From: Solenopsis invicta
Lineage: Eukaryota; Arthropoda; Insecta; Hymenoptera; Formicidae
Assembly (NCBI RefSeq): GCF_016802725.1
Contig: NC_052664.1
Location: 29,405,275 to 29,469,274, forward strand
Direction of reading: 5' to 3'
Length of the DNA stretch: 64,000 bases
In this document: positions 26,001 to 35,024 of the stretch, in pieces
How the letters are laid out: each line of letters begins with the position of its first letter
Position numbering within the stretch: the first letter of the stretch is position 1
Translations under genes and position numbers: made by a program
The notes under the pieces: generated by a model
What the model saw: only the letters and a program-made list of their open reading frames with translations
Database searches by the model: none
What the model was told of the DNA's origin: nothing

Positions 26001-28675
26001 AAGATGCCGCTAACAAAAAAGTTCTTCAACAGCAAGAAGATAACATCTTGAGCACTCTTTCATCGACCACCATGAATATCCTGGAGGATGAGAAGGCAAT
26101 ACGGATTTTAGATTCTTCCAAGAATCTTACCGTGGACATCATGAAGAAGCAAGAAGCAGCCAGAGCGATGACAGAGAACATTAATAAATTCAGAAACGCA
26201 TACCTGCAGTTCGCTGATCATTGCGCAGGTCTATTTTGCACGCTAACCACTCTATCCAATTTGAATCACATGTACCGATTTTCGTTTTGCTGGTTCATTC
26301 AGTTGTACATTACCTCGATCGATACCTCAAACAGGAGCATTGTTCTTGAAAAACGATTGCAATTCCTCAAGTCTTCGTTTACGAGAAACCTTCATTCCAG
26401 CGTCTGCAGGTCGCTCTTTGAAAAGCACAAGCTTTTATATTCCTTTCTGTTGTGCGTAAAAATTTTGATAGACGCTGGGCAGACTACGCAGGAAGAAGTA
26501 AAATTTTTCGTCTCTTCGGACTCGGAGGATTGTGATGCGGTGCTGGAGCCAGCGCCGGATTGGTTGCCGATAGACAAATGGAGACAAATTTGCAGATTGA
26601 GTAGCATGATACCCAATTTACACGAACTCGCAAATGACTTTTGTGCCAATAGCGCAGCTTGGAAAAAATTTTGCAACGCGATACCGTTCCAAAGCCATCT
26701 GATACCGAGTTCGTGGGCCGACAATTTGACTCGATTTCAGAAACTAATGCTCATCAAAATTATAAGATACGACAAGATCATCGTGGAAATAATGCAGCTG
26801 ATAGAGGATACCATGGAGAACGTATTCAATTCCTACCCTCATCTTCAGATATCCGAATCTTACGCAGAATCCAGCTGTCTCACGCCAATTATATTTATTT
26901 TGCCGAGTTACATCTCGCCTCTGTCGCTTGTCTCTACGTATGCGAGCGCGAGAGGATACACCTCGAAGTTCGTCTCTCTGTCTATGGGTGATGGACAGCA
27001 GACCAACGCCGAGAATCTCATCGAGTGGGCACGAAGAGAAGGAGGATGGATATTTTTGCAAAATTGCCATCACACCGTATCGTGGATACCGCGACTCGAG
27101 CGAATCTACGAGAACCTGAGCCTGTCCGGTACATCCTTGGATTTTCGACTGTGGCTTTCCAGCTATTCCACTCCGGACTTCCCGATCAGCATCTTGCAAA
27201 ACAGCGTGAAGATCGCGTACGACTATCCGCTTCGGCTGAAACAGAGCTTACTCAGAGCGTACCGATCGGAACCCATAAGAAGCCAAGAGTTTTTCGAGGG
27301 ATGTCCCGGGAAAGACAAGGAGTTCTCCAAACTCCTGTACGGACTCTGCTTCTTCCACGGAATCGTCAGAGAGAGAAGGCACTTTGGGCCGCAAGGCTGG
27401 AACGTTCCGTACGATTTCGGTCACGTGGACTTCGAAATATCCATTCGACAACTGCAGAGTTTAATCAATGAAATCGAAGATGTACCGTTCGACACGCTGC
27501 TTTATCTGATCGGGGATTGTAATTACGGTGGGAAAATTACGGATCGCCTTGATCAAAGATGCCTGCGACACCTGCTAGACTTCTTCTGCGACACCCGCGT
27601 GATCAAGAATGCTGAATATTCATTTTCTAACTGCGAGGAGCATTCAGTACCGCAAAGATGCGAGTACCGCGATATTATCATGCACATTAGCAGTATGCAA
27701 CTAGATGCATCGGCAGAAGCTTTTGCTTGCGATGAAAATGCTCTTATCATAAAAGACACAGCCGTCGCTAGAGAATTTTTAGAATCGATATCTCGTCTAG
27801 ACGAAATCAGGTCATCGGATCGTGAAGCTACGCAGGATCGGACACTGCAAGCAATTGATGACATTAGCACTAGATTACCCGCGTTATTTAACATCAACGA
27901 AATACAAGATAAATATCCTAACGATCCACTGAACGCGATTCTCATCCACGAGGCTGAATTGATCAACAAGATTTTGTCAGTGATCGCAAACTCCTTGAAC
28001 AATTTAAAATCAGCGTTAAACGGTGAGGTAATTTTAACAGAATCTTTGGAAGATCTGTCGAAAGAAATATGCAATAATGAAGTCCCGTGCGTCTGGAGAC
28101 TGATCGATGTTGGCATTTCAACCGAACGTCTATCGAGTTACATCGATCTACTCCTGAAGCGCGTAAACTTTGTGCGATGTTGGCGTGACAATGATCTCCC
28201 TCGCGTGATTCACTTGGACGCGCTGTCTTGCTGCAAGAGATTTCTATCCGCAGCTCTCCTCGCGTTTTCGCGACGTCATAGCGTATCCGTCGAACAAGTC
28301 ACATTAAATTTTGAAGTGACAAACGGCAATTTTACGTACAGCAAGGAAGATAAGGATACTTACTACATTTACGATTTACATTTATCTGGCGCCCGATGGG
28401 ACACGCAGAGACGTGTGCTAACGGAAAGCGTAATCAACGTATTTTGGTACGACATGCCACCGATACGTCTTACATTTGGAAGAGAAGAGAGAATTATTGA
28501 TAATGTATACGAGTGCCCTGTATACATTTCACCGACACAACGCAACGGAGAGGATACTGAGGATGCGAGTATGAAGATGAAGAATTATGTTACGAGCGTG
28601 CCCTTGGAAACTGATAAGTCGCGTGTATATTGGATAAAACGTGGCACAGCATTATTCTGCCAAATTGAGAAATAA
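17048..28675 (+). CDS. Axonemal dynein heavy chain (DNAH3/7/12 type), single exon
   Basis: One open frame of 3875 aa from ATG 17048 (context AACATGG) to TAA at 28673-28675. The frame is open from a GTG at 16997, but 17048 is its first ATG. Order: N-terminal tail; linker (CNPALNTRHW, about 19195); AAA1 P-loop GPTSTGKTE at 20642; AAA2 NPFGGKTE at 21488 with Walker B LVFDG; AAA3 GDVAVGKTS at 22535 with Walker B FVDD; AAA4 AGSGRRTT near 23636; antiparallel stalk and microtubule-binding domain about 24323-25267 (DYWGPSKR, GGEKSHW); AAA5-6; C-terminal domain ending WIKRGTALFCQ. The PFGGKT and GSGR loops fit the DNAH3/7/12 group of single-headed inner-arm dyneins, which drive sperm flagella or sensory cilia. 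Length matches the family (about 4000 aa). Odd points: no intron in 11.6 kb, and the AAA1 Walker B reads FENFNR (20795-20812) where the family has FDEFNR; the AAA4 Walker B is also altered. Which paralog it is remains open. Confidence 0.93.
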   Translation: MDVAESTFAVSQCSNSNEANRIQLKDYLRNIYVPEFSAEWRENILNLIPHADRQKHSSFINSVLNEVRDMYIENMKDFVLKSILSCKMYKKEHVACEECNVSADLKRNVVEKNKMYDHAIFLQRRNLFAEKYFLSYPIIRHIINTAYRILPTVICDFRRYHELGMLTLSCFQDMILKDIKKGSLVITNQFYTKTFKAIQRSKLLRGISAKRLSQLMRCLTNVFVQQILNVMMRSIDHIIDTMKDGCFCPQIEFHLVCESDQLLTKPDIKEVFSTYHNIIRNIEGIAQDLMPLEEWLNVRAKERYIKIALPDWFVEKSHRNLQEILDALFQPMIEHVAFIFVEFSGICASSTKNRILSLISKQPNFDVYFEHICQYNEYLGKTNSMLSNLYYNVGKLKQSSAKESLRQICCNIINVLTTELVNYHQDFNRSICTDFENLKSTALDIPKDANSLIQLTEHMSRASKVLIKEQEQKVRESIYMLSKLLEITILTDEHIDLNKTTINWLHDIQPVFAQNNTLCEAMKSELEEDLQRRINTLNSEVDAMFPQLIILDNMDDVSKVGEYAEHYKDLIKKYKRIDEEMQVINTEEKLFKFPETEFPKIIELKETILPFYKLICSIHQWQRDNSVWLNGPFECLDASVIEKKTMNYFNEITDIHKTMKSRIKMDATANKSYKFSGIADDPDPMQQPAPLKLCWQTLNNVNEFKVYVPLAVCMCNPALNTRHWKEMSAICNFDLTPNAGTTLKKMINMNLMDNIDKYNAISLGASKELCLQRELAKMIKEWEPRSFEMSTDAESGIISFKHLNDIETLLSEHLIKIEEMRASHFVKPILLDLIDFSAVLTRIREILDQWTRVQYRKLHLEPIFSYRGIETRLSQETSLYLEATSVLLDINNRFAKNPSFYKIKRSSDLLQILNEANEKLEKAIRGVKDYLDIKRLAFTRLFFLEDSEVQKILFESINTGKSCTLVKKCFDGIERLKFNRSNCIRGIIGHYGEILYLNSSISLSTDTKYEEQWLIQLEEEMKDAVHQSILQHHSLINENLTLIPVDNFPSMAIICSLQLYWTHSVEKCLTPLNITRLNPLLTAYTDAITSIIDELKNDLTRRRRSLLMSLIIVMSTHKEIIRLLLEKNAVKHTDFEWVAQLRYYCNNKNIEVSVFNTTIIYGYEYNCYQQNIVNTPLTDRCFRTILQAYHYHFYSGIVGPTSTGKTETIKNLTRAIAKLSYVINCSDSISYDCVVRTFKGVISSGAWICFENFNRLKLGLLSTIAQNLTQIKQAVSSNLKIISFEGCKLSLNVSGNVCANINSEQSGYSDLPDNLKALFRPVSMMVPDIDKIAEIELFAGGFVHAKNLAARLAVSYKLLSEHLRGKRHYDFSTSSLKTVVATAVNLKRNIPDKSEYTLLLRSMIHINIPQLCNPDVPIFQSIMKDLFPESIVLPFDCSAILNALERVCAKRLLTLHTVFKLKAIQIIELMYVRRGLILVSNPFGGKTEILHTLAETLSLLHDEKSKIGATVKLETVMPGVVDSDALFGYLCDKSGVWKDGLCTTIFRRFAEDTLTDRKWLVFDGDLSGTWIENLYTILDDNKMLYLTSGERFPTPESMSIVFETISTTEISPSIISRCGIVYIDTNSVGWRPYVLSHIAKPFYDGYSKILHTLFDWAIDPCLKYLRENGDIPIGQELHLIMSTLNLFEILLRDACEGAKDDVDNHFVTWAQATLILSTVWGLGGNLIEDSQTRFNAFCASLWNGAEKEYPKPVTIKHFDVALPNEGLIQDNFYIFKGNGNWKYWGELLKNEKIPEICNFNQIFIPTINSMKYNHIFLKHIKYRKSFLLYGDVAVGKTSIMNNLLRNKLPENCVSNFFSFTSMITTARTQRLLLSKLNKIRRTAYGPGRNQFCVNFVDDVNKTIAHKPEAQSVFDLLRQLLSYDYCYDTNELNKVLVQDIMFTLAVTTGRTDGQKDIPSRLLRHFNTYTIPAPTTDNIFRTYFNVLLANLKKNLFAADVTGSVTSIVNATIDVYKSVIKTLRPMPSKLYYYFDMRDISKVINGCSLIQKESVETKITFIRLWVHEILRVFSDRMLDEDDKEWLFLKIRDAVKSNFKDSFEIAFDYLPKFENQITKDSFNNLMFGNFMDTEKSGKCRRYEEIGTMEALRNKVLAYLDEYNTSFKKKINVVVCRYMLESLIKVSRILSTPGENVLMISTAGSGRRTTTALAAFMQQQTLFETTIESYYDMDAWKDELRKVLRECGTLRKDVTYFMSERQMKEAFLSDISCLLSTGELPDLFSNEDRQNIIEMTRLHAQSGDPNAELSARSVMSYFVDQCKNRLHFVLCFSPTSAAFRTYLCSHPNLAKHCTVNYYQVWPDQALLEIAVKHMKDVNVQEEVKTDAARVCVQFHNNAKEMSLKYREMFGRTIHVTTSAFLHMLKLYTQLISKKQEEIIATRNRYIAGLEKLELAAEQVEQMKTTLTILKPQLELSAQQTVITMKEVENENITVERATVLVKREEEIANKKAEIAGTLKIECEADLAVAIPILEDAVIALNTLKPTDITLVKAMKNPPDTIKLVMAAVCVMLGVPPDRSIDPVTGKKFTDYWGPSKRILGDMNFLQNLKDYDKDNIAPAVMQIIKKTYMTDNSFMPHIVAKASSAAEGLCKWVRAMVSYDEVAKVVAPKKKKLAEAQTECDEAEAFLNEKRQTLAALNAKLAALNDSLRQTLQKKLNLEMEVATCTAKLVKAEKLIASLGGEKSHWMQCARNLQINYDSLVGDMLLSCGIVAYMASYNTSFRNEMLIKWKEFMETSKLLYTKTYDFVNVLGVEIEINHWQLCGLSKNRFATENAIILNNSKQWCLFIDSQNQINQWIKRMEQKNDLKIVKLTDFDYMTVIEQNIETGIPVLLEDVGERLEIALEPILLKNIYKDEDWYIDIRTKSVRYSQNFRFYITTRLSNPNYTVDVFEKLTIIDFSMPDGTLRDKLLDIVVSKEKPELQEKFEALRIQDAANKKVLQQQEDNILSTLSSTTMNILEDEKAIRILDSSKNLTVDIMKKQEAARAMTENINKFRNAYLQFADHCAGLFCTLTTLSNLNHMYRFSFCWFIQLYITSIDTSNRSIVLEKRLQFLKSSFTRNLHSSVCRSLFEKHKLLYSFLLCVKILIDAGQTTQEEVKFFVSSDSEDCDAVLEPAPDWLPIDKWRQICRLSSMIPNLHELANDFCANSAAWKKFCNAIPFQSHLIPSSWADNLTRFQKLMLIKIIRYDKIIVEIMQLIEDTMENVFNSYPHLQISESYAESSCLTPIIFILPSYISPLSLVSTYASARGYTSKFVSLSMGDGQQTNAENLIEWARREGGWIFLQNCHHTVSWIPRLERIYENLSLSGTSLDFRLWLSSYSTPDFPISILQNSVKIAYDYPLRLKQSLLRAYRSEPIRSQEFFEGCPGKDKEFSKLLYGLCFFHGIVRERRHFGPQGWNVPYDFGHVDFEISIRQLQSLINEIEDVPFDTLLYLIGDCNYGGKITDRLDQRCLRHLLDFFCDTRVIKNAEYSFSNCEEHSVPQRCEYRDIIMHISSMQLDASAEAFACDENALIIKDTAVAREFLESISRLDEIRSSDREATQDRTLQAIDDISTRLPALFNINEIQDKYPNDPLNAILIHEAELINKILSVIANSLNNLKSALNGEVILTESLEDLSKEICNNEVPCVWRLIDVGISTERLSSYIDLLLKRVNFVRCWRDNDLPRVIHLDALSCCKRFLSAALLAFSRRHSVSVEQVTLNFEVTNGNFTYSKEDKDTYYIYDLHLSGARWDTQRRVLTESVINVFWYDMPPIRLTFGREERIIDNVYECPVYISPTQRNGEDTEDASMKMKNYVTSVPLETDKSRVYWIKRGTALFCQIEK

Positions 28676-29240
28676 TTTACAATTTCTTGCAAGATGCAGA
28701 AATTTAGAAGAGGAGAATATAAGTACTGCTTAGAGAAAAATATAAAAGGCATTGCGTATATTTTGCGGAAAAGAAAAAGATTATATAAGGACATTATTTA
28801 GGAAACTGTCATAGAATGAATTGATTTGAAAGTTTAGGTAGTGACAAGAGAAAGGAATAAAAAGTAAATTAAAAGATGAATATCTAGTTGTAGAGAAGAA
28901 AAAGATTAAGGAAATAAAAAAAGAAGAAGATTGGAGCGTGTGAATGTGCAAAGGAATATAAAAAATGTCATATATAATAAATGTAATAAAAGCGCGGATT
29001 GCAAATTGTATAATTAGAATAAAGATAAAAAGCTCTATTTAGAAGTCCACTTTGTGGTAGTAGATATAGGCTTTAGGTAGAAATTATGAATGTGTAAGTT
29101 AAGGATCAGATGTAAACCAAGTCCCTCTTTAGCTAAATTTTGTAGATAAAATAATAAATTATCTAATTTATAATTGCTTGCGCTCAGTTATTTCTTACAA
29201 ATAAACAATAATATTTGAATATTTCGTTAATCTTATGTAA

Positions 29241-29241
29241 T

Positions 29242-29276
<35 letters not shown>
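29241..29276. repeat. (CT)n microsatellite
   Basis: About 36 bp of CT repeats in the spacer between the dynein and p47 genes. Confidence 0.9.
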
Positions 29277-29280
<4 letters not shown>

Positions 29281-30040
29281 GTTGTAGTAAAACATTTATT
29301 TGATATTAAAAGGCATGTTTTTTTTAAGTATTGAAATAAATGTTTTCCAAACTTTAAAAATTATTCTTTCATTAAAATAACATTTTTTAATGAAATAAAA
29401 GAATTTAATTTATTATTTTTAACGTTTTTAAAGATAGTTTAAAAATGTTTAAAAACATTTTTAAAAACAATGTTTGCTATTTGGATAACGGATCCAAGTT
29501 ATAGATTCATAATCAACGATCTTAAAAATCTTGAATAAGATATAAATTAGATACTAATTATTCGTAGAAAAGTTCGCAAAAGGATTAATCTTGGATGAAT
29601 GCCAAAAAATTGTATAATTCGATAAAAAAGAGCAAAGTTTTGTAATAATTAATATTAGAACCAAGATCACCATTTGTATACAAAATCGAGAAAGGCCAGT
29701 ATACAGTAATAGCAAGATCTTATTGCTGAAATAATGTTTTTTTCGTGTAATTTTACATACAAATTCTAATTGTTTCGAACTATGAAAGTTTTATGAATTT
29801 ATTTTACATAAAACTTTTATTAAATTTACTTAATTATTTATTATAGAAATGAATTTAACAGCACACTTGCAAAACGCGCGCGAGAGTACACTTCGTACGG
29901 ACTTCCCTGAAAATGTGCGAACATCCGGTTCAATTCCACGCACAACCGAGGGGAATGACAGATCAAGAAAATTGACGTGAGGTGCGTTAGCTTCGTAGAA
30001 TCGGCCACGCAGGGTGGATTCGTCGTGACCGGGGTAGTAA

Positions 30041-30041
<1 letters not shown>

Positions 30042-30083
<42 letters not shown>
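30042..30083. repeat. (GA)n tract just upstream of p47
   Basis: About 42 bp of uninterrupted GA repeats ending some 57 bp before the p47 start codon. GAGA tracts near insect promoters can bind GAGA-type factors, but a neutral microsatellite is equally possible. Confidence 0.9.
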
Positions 30084-30088
<5 letters not shown>

Positions 30089-30139
30089 AAAGAAAAAAGC
30101 AGTGAATAGACATCGTGAGTTTTTTAACATTTGCAGAGA

Positions 30140-31810
30140 ATGGCGAGCCACGACGAGTTGGTCTCGCAATTCGCGGACGTAACTGGTGTCGACGCCGAGA
30201 GAGCGCTATTTTACCTTGAGTCATCCGCTTGGCAGCTCGAGGTGAGACAGCATATTTTACGAAACGCTCCGGAGAGACTGACCGAGACTCTCCCCTCGTC
30301 CGTACGCGCAACGCGCACCGCAAAAGCTCACGTCTCGTGCGTCTCGTCGCCAATAATCTCGGCACCAGTTTTTATAACCTCTTGTCACGCCCGTCGTAAC
30401 GCTTATCATTCTGCGGCTGCCCGTTCGCTACTTCGTTTTCCCTGCCATTCACGCTTGTCGCACCCCGACGCATTCGCTCTTTCATGTAGCTCTCGTAGTT
30501 TCTAAAACTCACGATAAATTTGTGGTGACAGTAAAATAAATTACCGGCGAGATTTAAGATTACGAGTTTGTCGAAGTTCTCGACCCGTACGCTGTAAGGT
30601 TTCTTCGTGTAGTAAGAATGTCGGAACTTCCTTCGACAATCTTATCACACGCGTTGATACGTAGTAACCTTTCTAGGTTGCTCTCACCAGTTTCTACGAA
30701 AACGACGAGCCAGCTGAACTAGCGGCCGAGAATCTTGACACTGTACAACAGGCGGAGGGATCGGAGGACACGGGCGCAATGTCGAACAAGCAAACCAAGT
30801 CGGACTCGACGAAGTCAAAGGGTGCCAAACCAAAATCCAAGTTCGGGACATTAAATGATCTTCAGAGTAGCGATAGCAGTTCCGAAGAGGAGGAGGGACA
30901 AGCGTTTTACGCTGGCGGTTCCGAACATGGTAGTGGGCAGCAGGTTCTAGGACCAGGAAAGAAGAAAAAAGACATCATCAGCGATATGTTCAAGTCGTGC
31001 CAGGAGCAATCTATCGCTACAGATTCCCCTAAAATGGGAGGTCAACAAAGGCCGAACACATTCAGAGGCACGGGATATAAATTAGGTCAAACCAGCTCAG
31101 ATAGCGAAGGTACTTTCAAGTGTTTATTATTGTTTGCAAGAGGATGCAAATGACAAGCGTTTATTACATTCTGTCTGTAACAATAGTAGTGATGGGAGCA
31201 AATGCAGATCAACAATCTTCGAGCGGTCTTATCATATTGAAGTTGTGGAAGGATGGATTTACAATAAATGATAGCGAAATACGATCGTACGAGGAGGCAG
31301 AGAACAGAGACTTTCTAGATGCCATTAAACGAGGCGAGATCCCGGCGGAGATTCGTCAACAGGTACAGGGTGCAGAAGTGCGACTCGACATGGAGGATCA
31401 TCGTCACGAGTCTTACGTTCCACCAAAAACTAAAGTAAAAGCCTTTTCTGGAAAGGGGCACATGCTTGGAAGGTAGATTAGAGATTCATCTTGCTCTGTT
31501 ATTAATTTGATTCTACAAATTTCGATTTTTGTATTGTCTAAACTTTGTTTCTGTGACTTAACAAATATTTTCAGTCCATCGCCCGCTACCGTGGGCATGA
31601 CGGTTCCAACGGATCCTGCTGATCAAGCTGCCAATGAAGCGCAAGCGAAGAAGGAATTGGATATAGATACCTCGCAGCCAACCACGACATTACAAATCCG
31701 TCTTGCAGACGGTAGTGTTGTAAAGGCTCAATTCAACCTGTCGCATACAGTCGCTGATCTTAGACGATATATAATAACGTATCCTTTGATCCCAAAGTGC
31801 TTTTAATTGT

Positions 31811-31860
<50 letters not shown>

Positions 31861-32187
31861 TTTCTTAAAATTAGTTATCTAAGCCGTTTGCACCAATGTG
31901 GATAACTTTAATCTTGGTTTAACTTACTTTCATCTTCATTTAGTTCTAACAATTAGAAAAAAATAATTAAACTGAGATTAAAGTTAATTTACATTGATGC
32001 AAATGGACCTCATAGAGAGAAAGAAATCAGAATTTTTTCTTAACAATATATTCTTAGTATGAGACCTCAGTATGCTCTAAGGGATTTCATTTTATTAACT
32101 GTATATCCAACGAAGGAACTTGCAGAAGACAAAACGATCGAGGAGGCTGGTTTACAAAATTCGGCTATAATGCAACGACTGAAGTAA
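30140..32187 (+). CDS. NSFL1C: p97/VCP cofactor p47 (NSFL1 cofactor)
   Basis: Five exons: 30140-30241, 30677-31109, 31208-31472, 31575-31778 and 32058-32187. All have GT-AG introns with matching phases, giving 377 aa (human p47 is 370). Residues 1 to about 45 are a UBA-like ubiquitin-binding domain (MASHDELVSQFADVTGV). A Ser/Glu-rich linker follows (SSDSSSEEEEG). The SEP domain contains LKLWKDGFT, RSYEEAEN and LDMEDHRHE. The C-terminal UBX domain runs from LQIRLADGS to MQRLK, with the p97-binding loop TVYPTKEL (the human loop has FP). As a trimeric adaptor, p47 links the p97 ATPase to SNAREs and ubiquitinated cargo in Golgi and nuclear-envelope reassembly. A (GA)n tract lies just upstream and a long (TA)n tract sits in the last intron. 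Identification is secure. Confidence 0.95.
31814..31857. repeat. (TA)n microsatellite in p47 intron 4
   Basis: About 44 bp of TA repeats inside the last intron of the p47 gene, a likely polymorphic site. Confidence 0.9.
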
Positions 32188-33003
32188 ACTTTTTCTAAAT
32201 TCATAGATTGAATATATGTAACGATTAGACACCAAATATATGTTAAATCGCTTGAAAATAAAATTTCTATGTATTTTTATTAGGAATACACCTTTTTTTC
32301 TTACTATGTTCTTTTCTTTTATATCACCTATTTCCTATGGTCATATACATTAATTAATTTCAAGTTCAACAATGTTTAAAGTTACTACAAGTCTAAAGAG
32401 CAAACATAACGTTTTTAATTTTAAGGATTAATTTCATTTTTTTTAATTAACACTATAAAAATTTTCTTTTCCCTGCTTGAATGTACTAAAGCATGACAAA
32501 TATTTAAGAAAGGTTAATGACAAGCAAATAATAGATATTTTTTGGATAACAATTTAATCATTTATTGGTAATCTTCGCAATTTATATGTGGGACATTTCG
32601 ACTTTACTTAGTCATCTTTAGCCAAAATTTACATGATACTTAAATTTAATAATCATAACATGTTTAAATTTTTTAAGAATATTTGTAATAAAACTGCCGT
32701 TCTCGTGTATATTGTATATAACACCTCGCTGCTATCACAGTATAATATGAAGATGTGGAACAATTGAAAGTAACAAGTAGAAATATTTTATTATAGCTTA
32801 AGTTTCAACTTTGAAATATGTACAAAATATTAAAATAGCTGATCATGTCATGATTAATTACACAACTGTGACGTGATGATTAAGGCACCTAGTATGAAAG
32901 ACGGCATATTTATAAAATATCTATATGTGAATGAATATGCAAGTAGAGTATTATTCTAGCTTGTGCAAATATTAATTTAGCGTTATTCATGCAAAACTCC
33001 ATA
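32188..33003. other. Convergent 3' intergenic region
   Basis: The p47 gene (plus) and the GT92-like gene (minus) end towards each other here. An AATAAA-type signal lies at about 32257 after p47. No further gene is seen. Confidence 0.6.
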
Positions 33004-34320
33004 TCACTTTATAACTGCACCGAGAACATTGTAAAGTGCAAGATATTTCCTAAGAATTGATGAGCTTTGTATATTTTGGGCAAATTTCAAAATTGTAAGA
33101 TCTTCTACTTCTCGACTTTTCCTATAATTATCACAATACTTATAATAATTTATAGCGATCAAATCTTTTCCTACCTCTCTGCCGCGCAAACGAGGATTCT
33201 GCAGTGTTTCTGCAATGTATGGCTTGCATATGTAAATAGAACGTTCTTCCAAAACGTTTGTATTGGTCTTCGTCTTCTTCAATATCGTCAGTGTAGAATT
33301 GGCGTATAGTTTATTGTCTGCTTGTTGCGTGCAAAAAATCATAGTTTTCAACTTGTAGCAATCGGCAGTCATTTTCATTTTCTCAAAATCCATTAAAAGC
33401 TTAATTGTTGCATTATGAAACTTCAAATTTACATACTCGTTCCATGAAAGTGTAATCGCGTAAGCGACACTATTGTACGTACGATAGAAACAATCTGTTT
33501 CGACGATTTCTCTTATGACATTTTGATCAATCTCTGTAAAAGGAAAGTTCCATGGTATAATGGTATATGTAAATTTCCAAGAGGAAGTTGGATCATTCGC
33601 CATTTTTTTTAGTCTATTATTGAACTCGTTTGAAATTCCGGAATCGTATATGATGAAGTTATCCATTCCAAACAACATATGGAAACTGATGAAACTTATC
33701 ATATCTATGGACTTTACTGGCTTCATTGATGATTGTGTAACGCACACCCCTATCTTATTGTGGCTTGAGCTTCGAGTGTATATTTTTATGGGAAAAATAG
33801 GTGCATAATTAAGGTATTTGTTGGATTTTGTGACAAATGTTATTCCAGTGGGCGTTTCGTCGCTGGTGTATGTACAAATGAAATGATATCCTCCATATCT
33901 TGGGTTTTCTCTTAGACTCGAAGCAATTGCATTGCCAATGGGAATAAACCTAAAACTCCCCAATATAGGTTTACTTTCATTCTCGAAGAAGACAAGACAT
34001 TGCATATTCGAGACACTGTTTATGGTCCCAAGTCCGACTGCTCGTATTTCCTTGTCATTGATGCTGTGCGCAGAATATATATACAGATCGTCCTCCAGGC
34101 GTTGCCAAGAGGGAATTGGTTCATCAAATTTTGGGTTGAACGTGGTAAAAGTTGTATTGAGGTTCGCAAAGTTTACATCTGATCTTGGTCCAGGCTTCCC
34201 AAAATAATTGAAAACCTCCAAGACATACCTCAGCTTGTTGTATTCATGTCGATAGATGAGCAAAGATATGAGGCTTACTACCGCTGTAATAGCCAAAGCA
34301 GCTTGATAATATTTTCTCAT
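33004..34320 (-). CDS. Glycosyltransferase family 92 (DUF23)-like type II membrane protein
   Basis: A single exon encodes 438 aa from ATG 34318-34320 to TGA 33004-33006. Residues about 6-23 form a signal-anchor helix (AALAITAVVSLISLLIY), so the bulk would face the Golgi or ER lumen. Residues about 190-400 carry GT92 landmarks: a VCVTQSS-type entry strand, the FHMLFGMDNFIIYDSG block, a conserved DCFYR near 276-280, and a C-terminal NYYKYC block. In active GT92 enzymes, such as the nematode galactosyltransferases, the fold holds a D-x-D-E-type acidic motif. Here the aligned place (292-296) reads SWNEY, so both Asp are replaced and only Glu is kept. It may be a weak or inactive enzyme, or a lineage that uses other residues. 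It lies alone between p47 and CPSF2. Family assignment is fairly sure; substrate unknown. Confidence 0.8.
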   Translation of the reverse strand: MRKYYQAALAITAVVSLISLLIYRHEYNKLRYVLEVFNYFGKPGPRSDVNFANLNTTFTTFNPKFDEPIPSWQRLEDDLYIYSAHSINDKEIRAVGLGTINSVSNMQCLVFFENESKPILGSFRFIPIGNAIASSLRENPRYGGYHFICTYTSDETPTGITFVTKSNKYLNYAPIFPIKIYTRSSSHNKIGVCVTQSSMKPVKSIDMISFISFHMLFGMDNFIIYDSGISNEFNNRLKKMANDPTSSWKFTYTIIPWNFPFTEIDQNVIREIVETDCFYRTYNSVAYAITLSWNEYVNLKFHNATIKLLMDFEKMKMTADCYKLKTMIFCTQQADNKLYANSTLTILKKTKTNTNVLEERSIYICKPYIAETLQNPRLRGREVGKDLIAINYYKYCDNYRKSREVEDLTILKFAQNIQSSSILRKYLALYNVLGAVIK

Positions 34321-35024
34321 ATTGTCGGTGGTTTTAGCTTAAATCTCATATAACGTTTCTAAAGACAAATTTGTTATGTAAAATACTGCACTTCATAATC
34401 CTCGTTGCGGAATCATGCTCAGAGAACATTCTGAAAGAAAATAAACAAATGTTACGTAACTCCATAATATTTGTAACTGTTGTAACATGCACGCAATTAC
34501 GAATGTCCCTTTACTTTCCGTTTCTATCTCATATCATTTCGACTGTAAGCGTGTGCTATTTCTCGTCGACTATCTCATAACCAATCACCCGATTTGACAC
34601 AAAATTTCCTCGACCTTCGATACGGACGTGAATCAATGTGTAAATCAAGATTATTGCATTACTTCAAATGAATTCTTATAATTTATTTTTTAACAATTTA
34701 CTTAATTGCAATACACAAGACAAAAATGTGAGTGCATACCGTGCATACACACATACAAGCATACACCAGCATACACAGATAGGTTAACGTGGGTTAATAT
34801 TTCATGCGCATAGGTTTCTCGCGCCGATTGGCTAGCGAATAGTGAATTTCAAGTCCCGAGAATTCCTTTCGTAAAAACGTCAAATATAAAAAAAACAAAT
34901 TTATGTAACAAATTGTTTTTTTTTACAAAAAAGCAGTCGAAAAAGTGTAAGAAAAAATAAATAATGTACTGAATTCTTTTAATTATTATATATTACAATT
35001 ACAAATGCATTATTCTTATATAAT
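34321..35024. other. Intergenic region between GT92-like gene and CPSF2
   Basis: About 0.7 kb. It should contain the GT92-like promoter (34330-34600) and the CPSF2 3' untranslated region. An imperfect GCATACAC-type repeat runs at about 34735-34780. No gene is seen. Confidence 0.5.

Larger units (their letters stand above)
28676..30139. other. 3' region of the dynein gene and upstream region of p47
   Basis: AT-rich DNA with several AATAAA-type signals after the dynein stop (about 28835, 29150, 29197) that could end its transcript. It also has two dinucleotide tracts listed separately. A GC-richer stretch at 29870-30035 just before the p47 start is the likely p47 promoter or 5' untranslated exon. 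TTTTTTAACATTTGCAG directly before the p47 start codon could be a splice acceptor. Confidence 0.5.

Noticed and set aside
27553..28116. 187-codon ORF on the minus strand inside the dynein
   Set aside because: Antisense shadow of the dynein C-terminal domain with no domain of its own.
29841..30365. 174-codon minus-strand ORF across the p47 start
   Set aside because: It consists largely of a Ser-Leu repeat produced by the (GA)n tract and overlaps the real p47 first exon.
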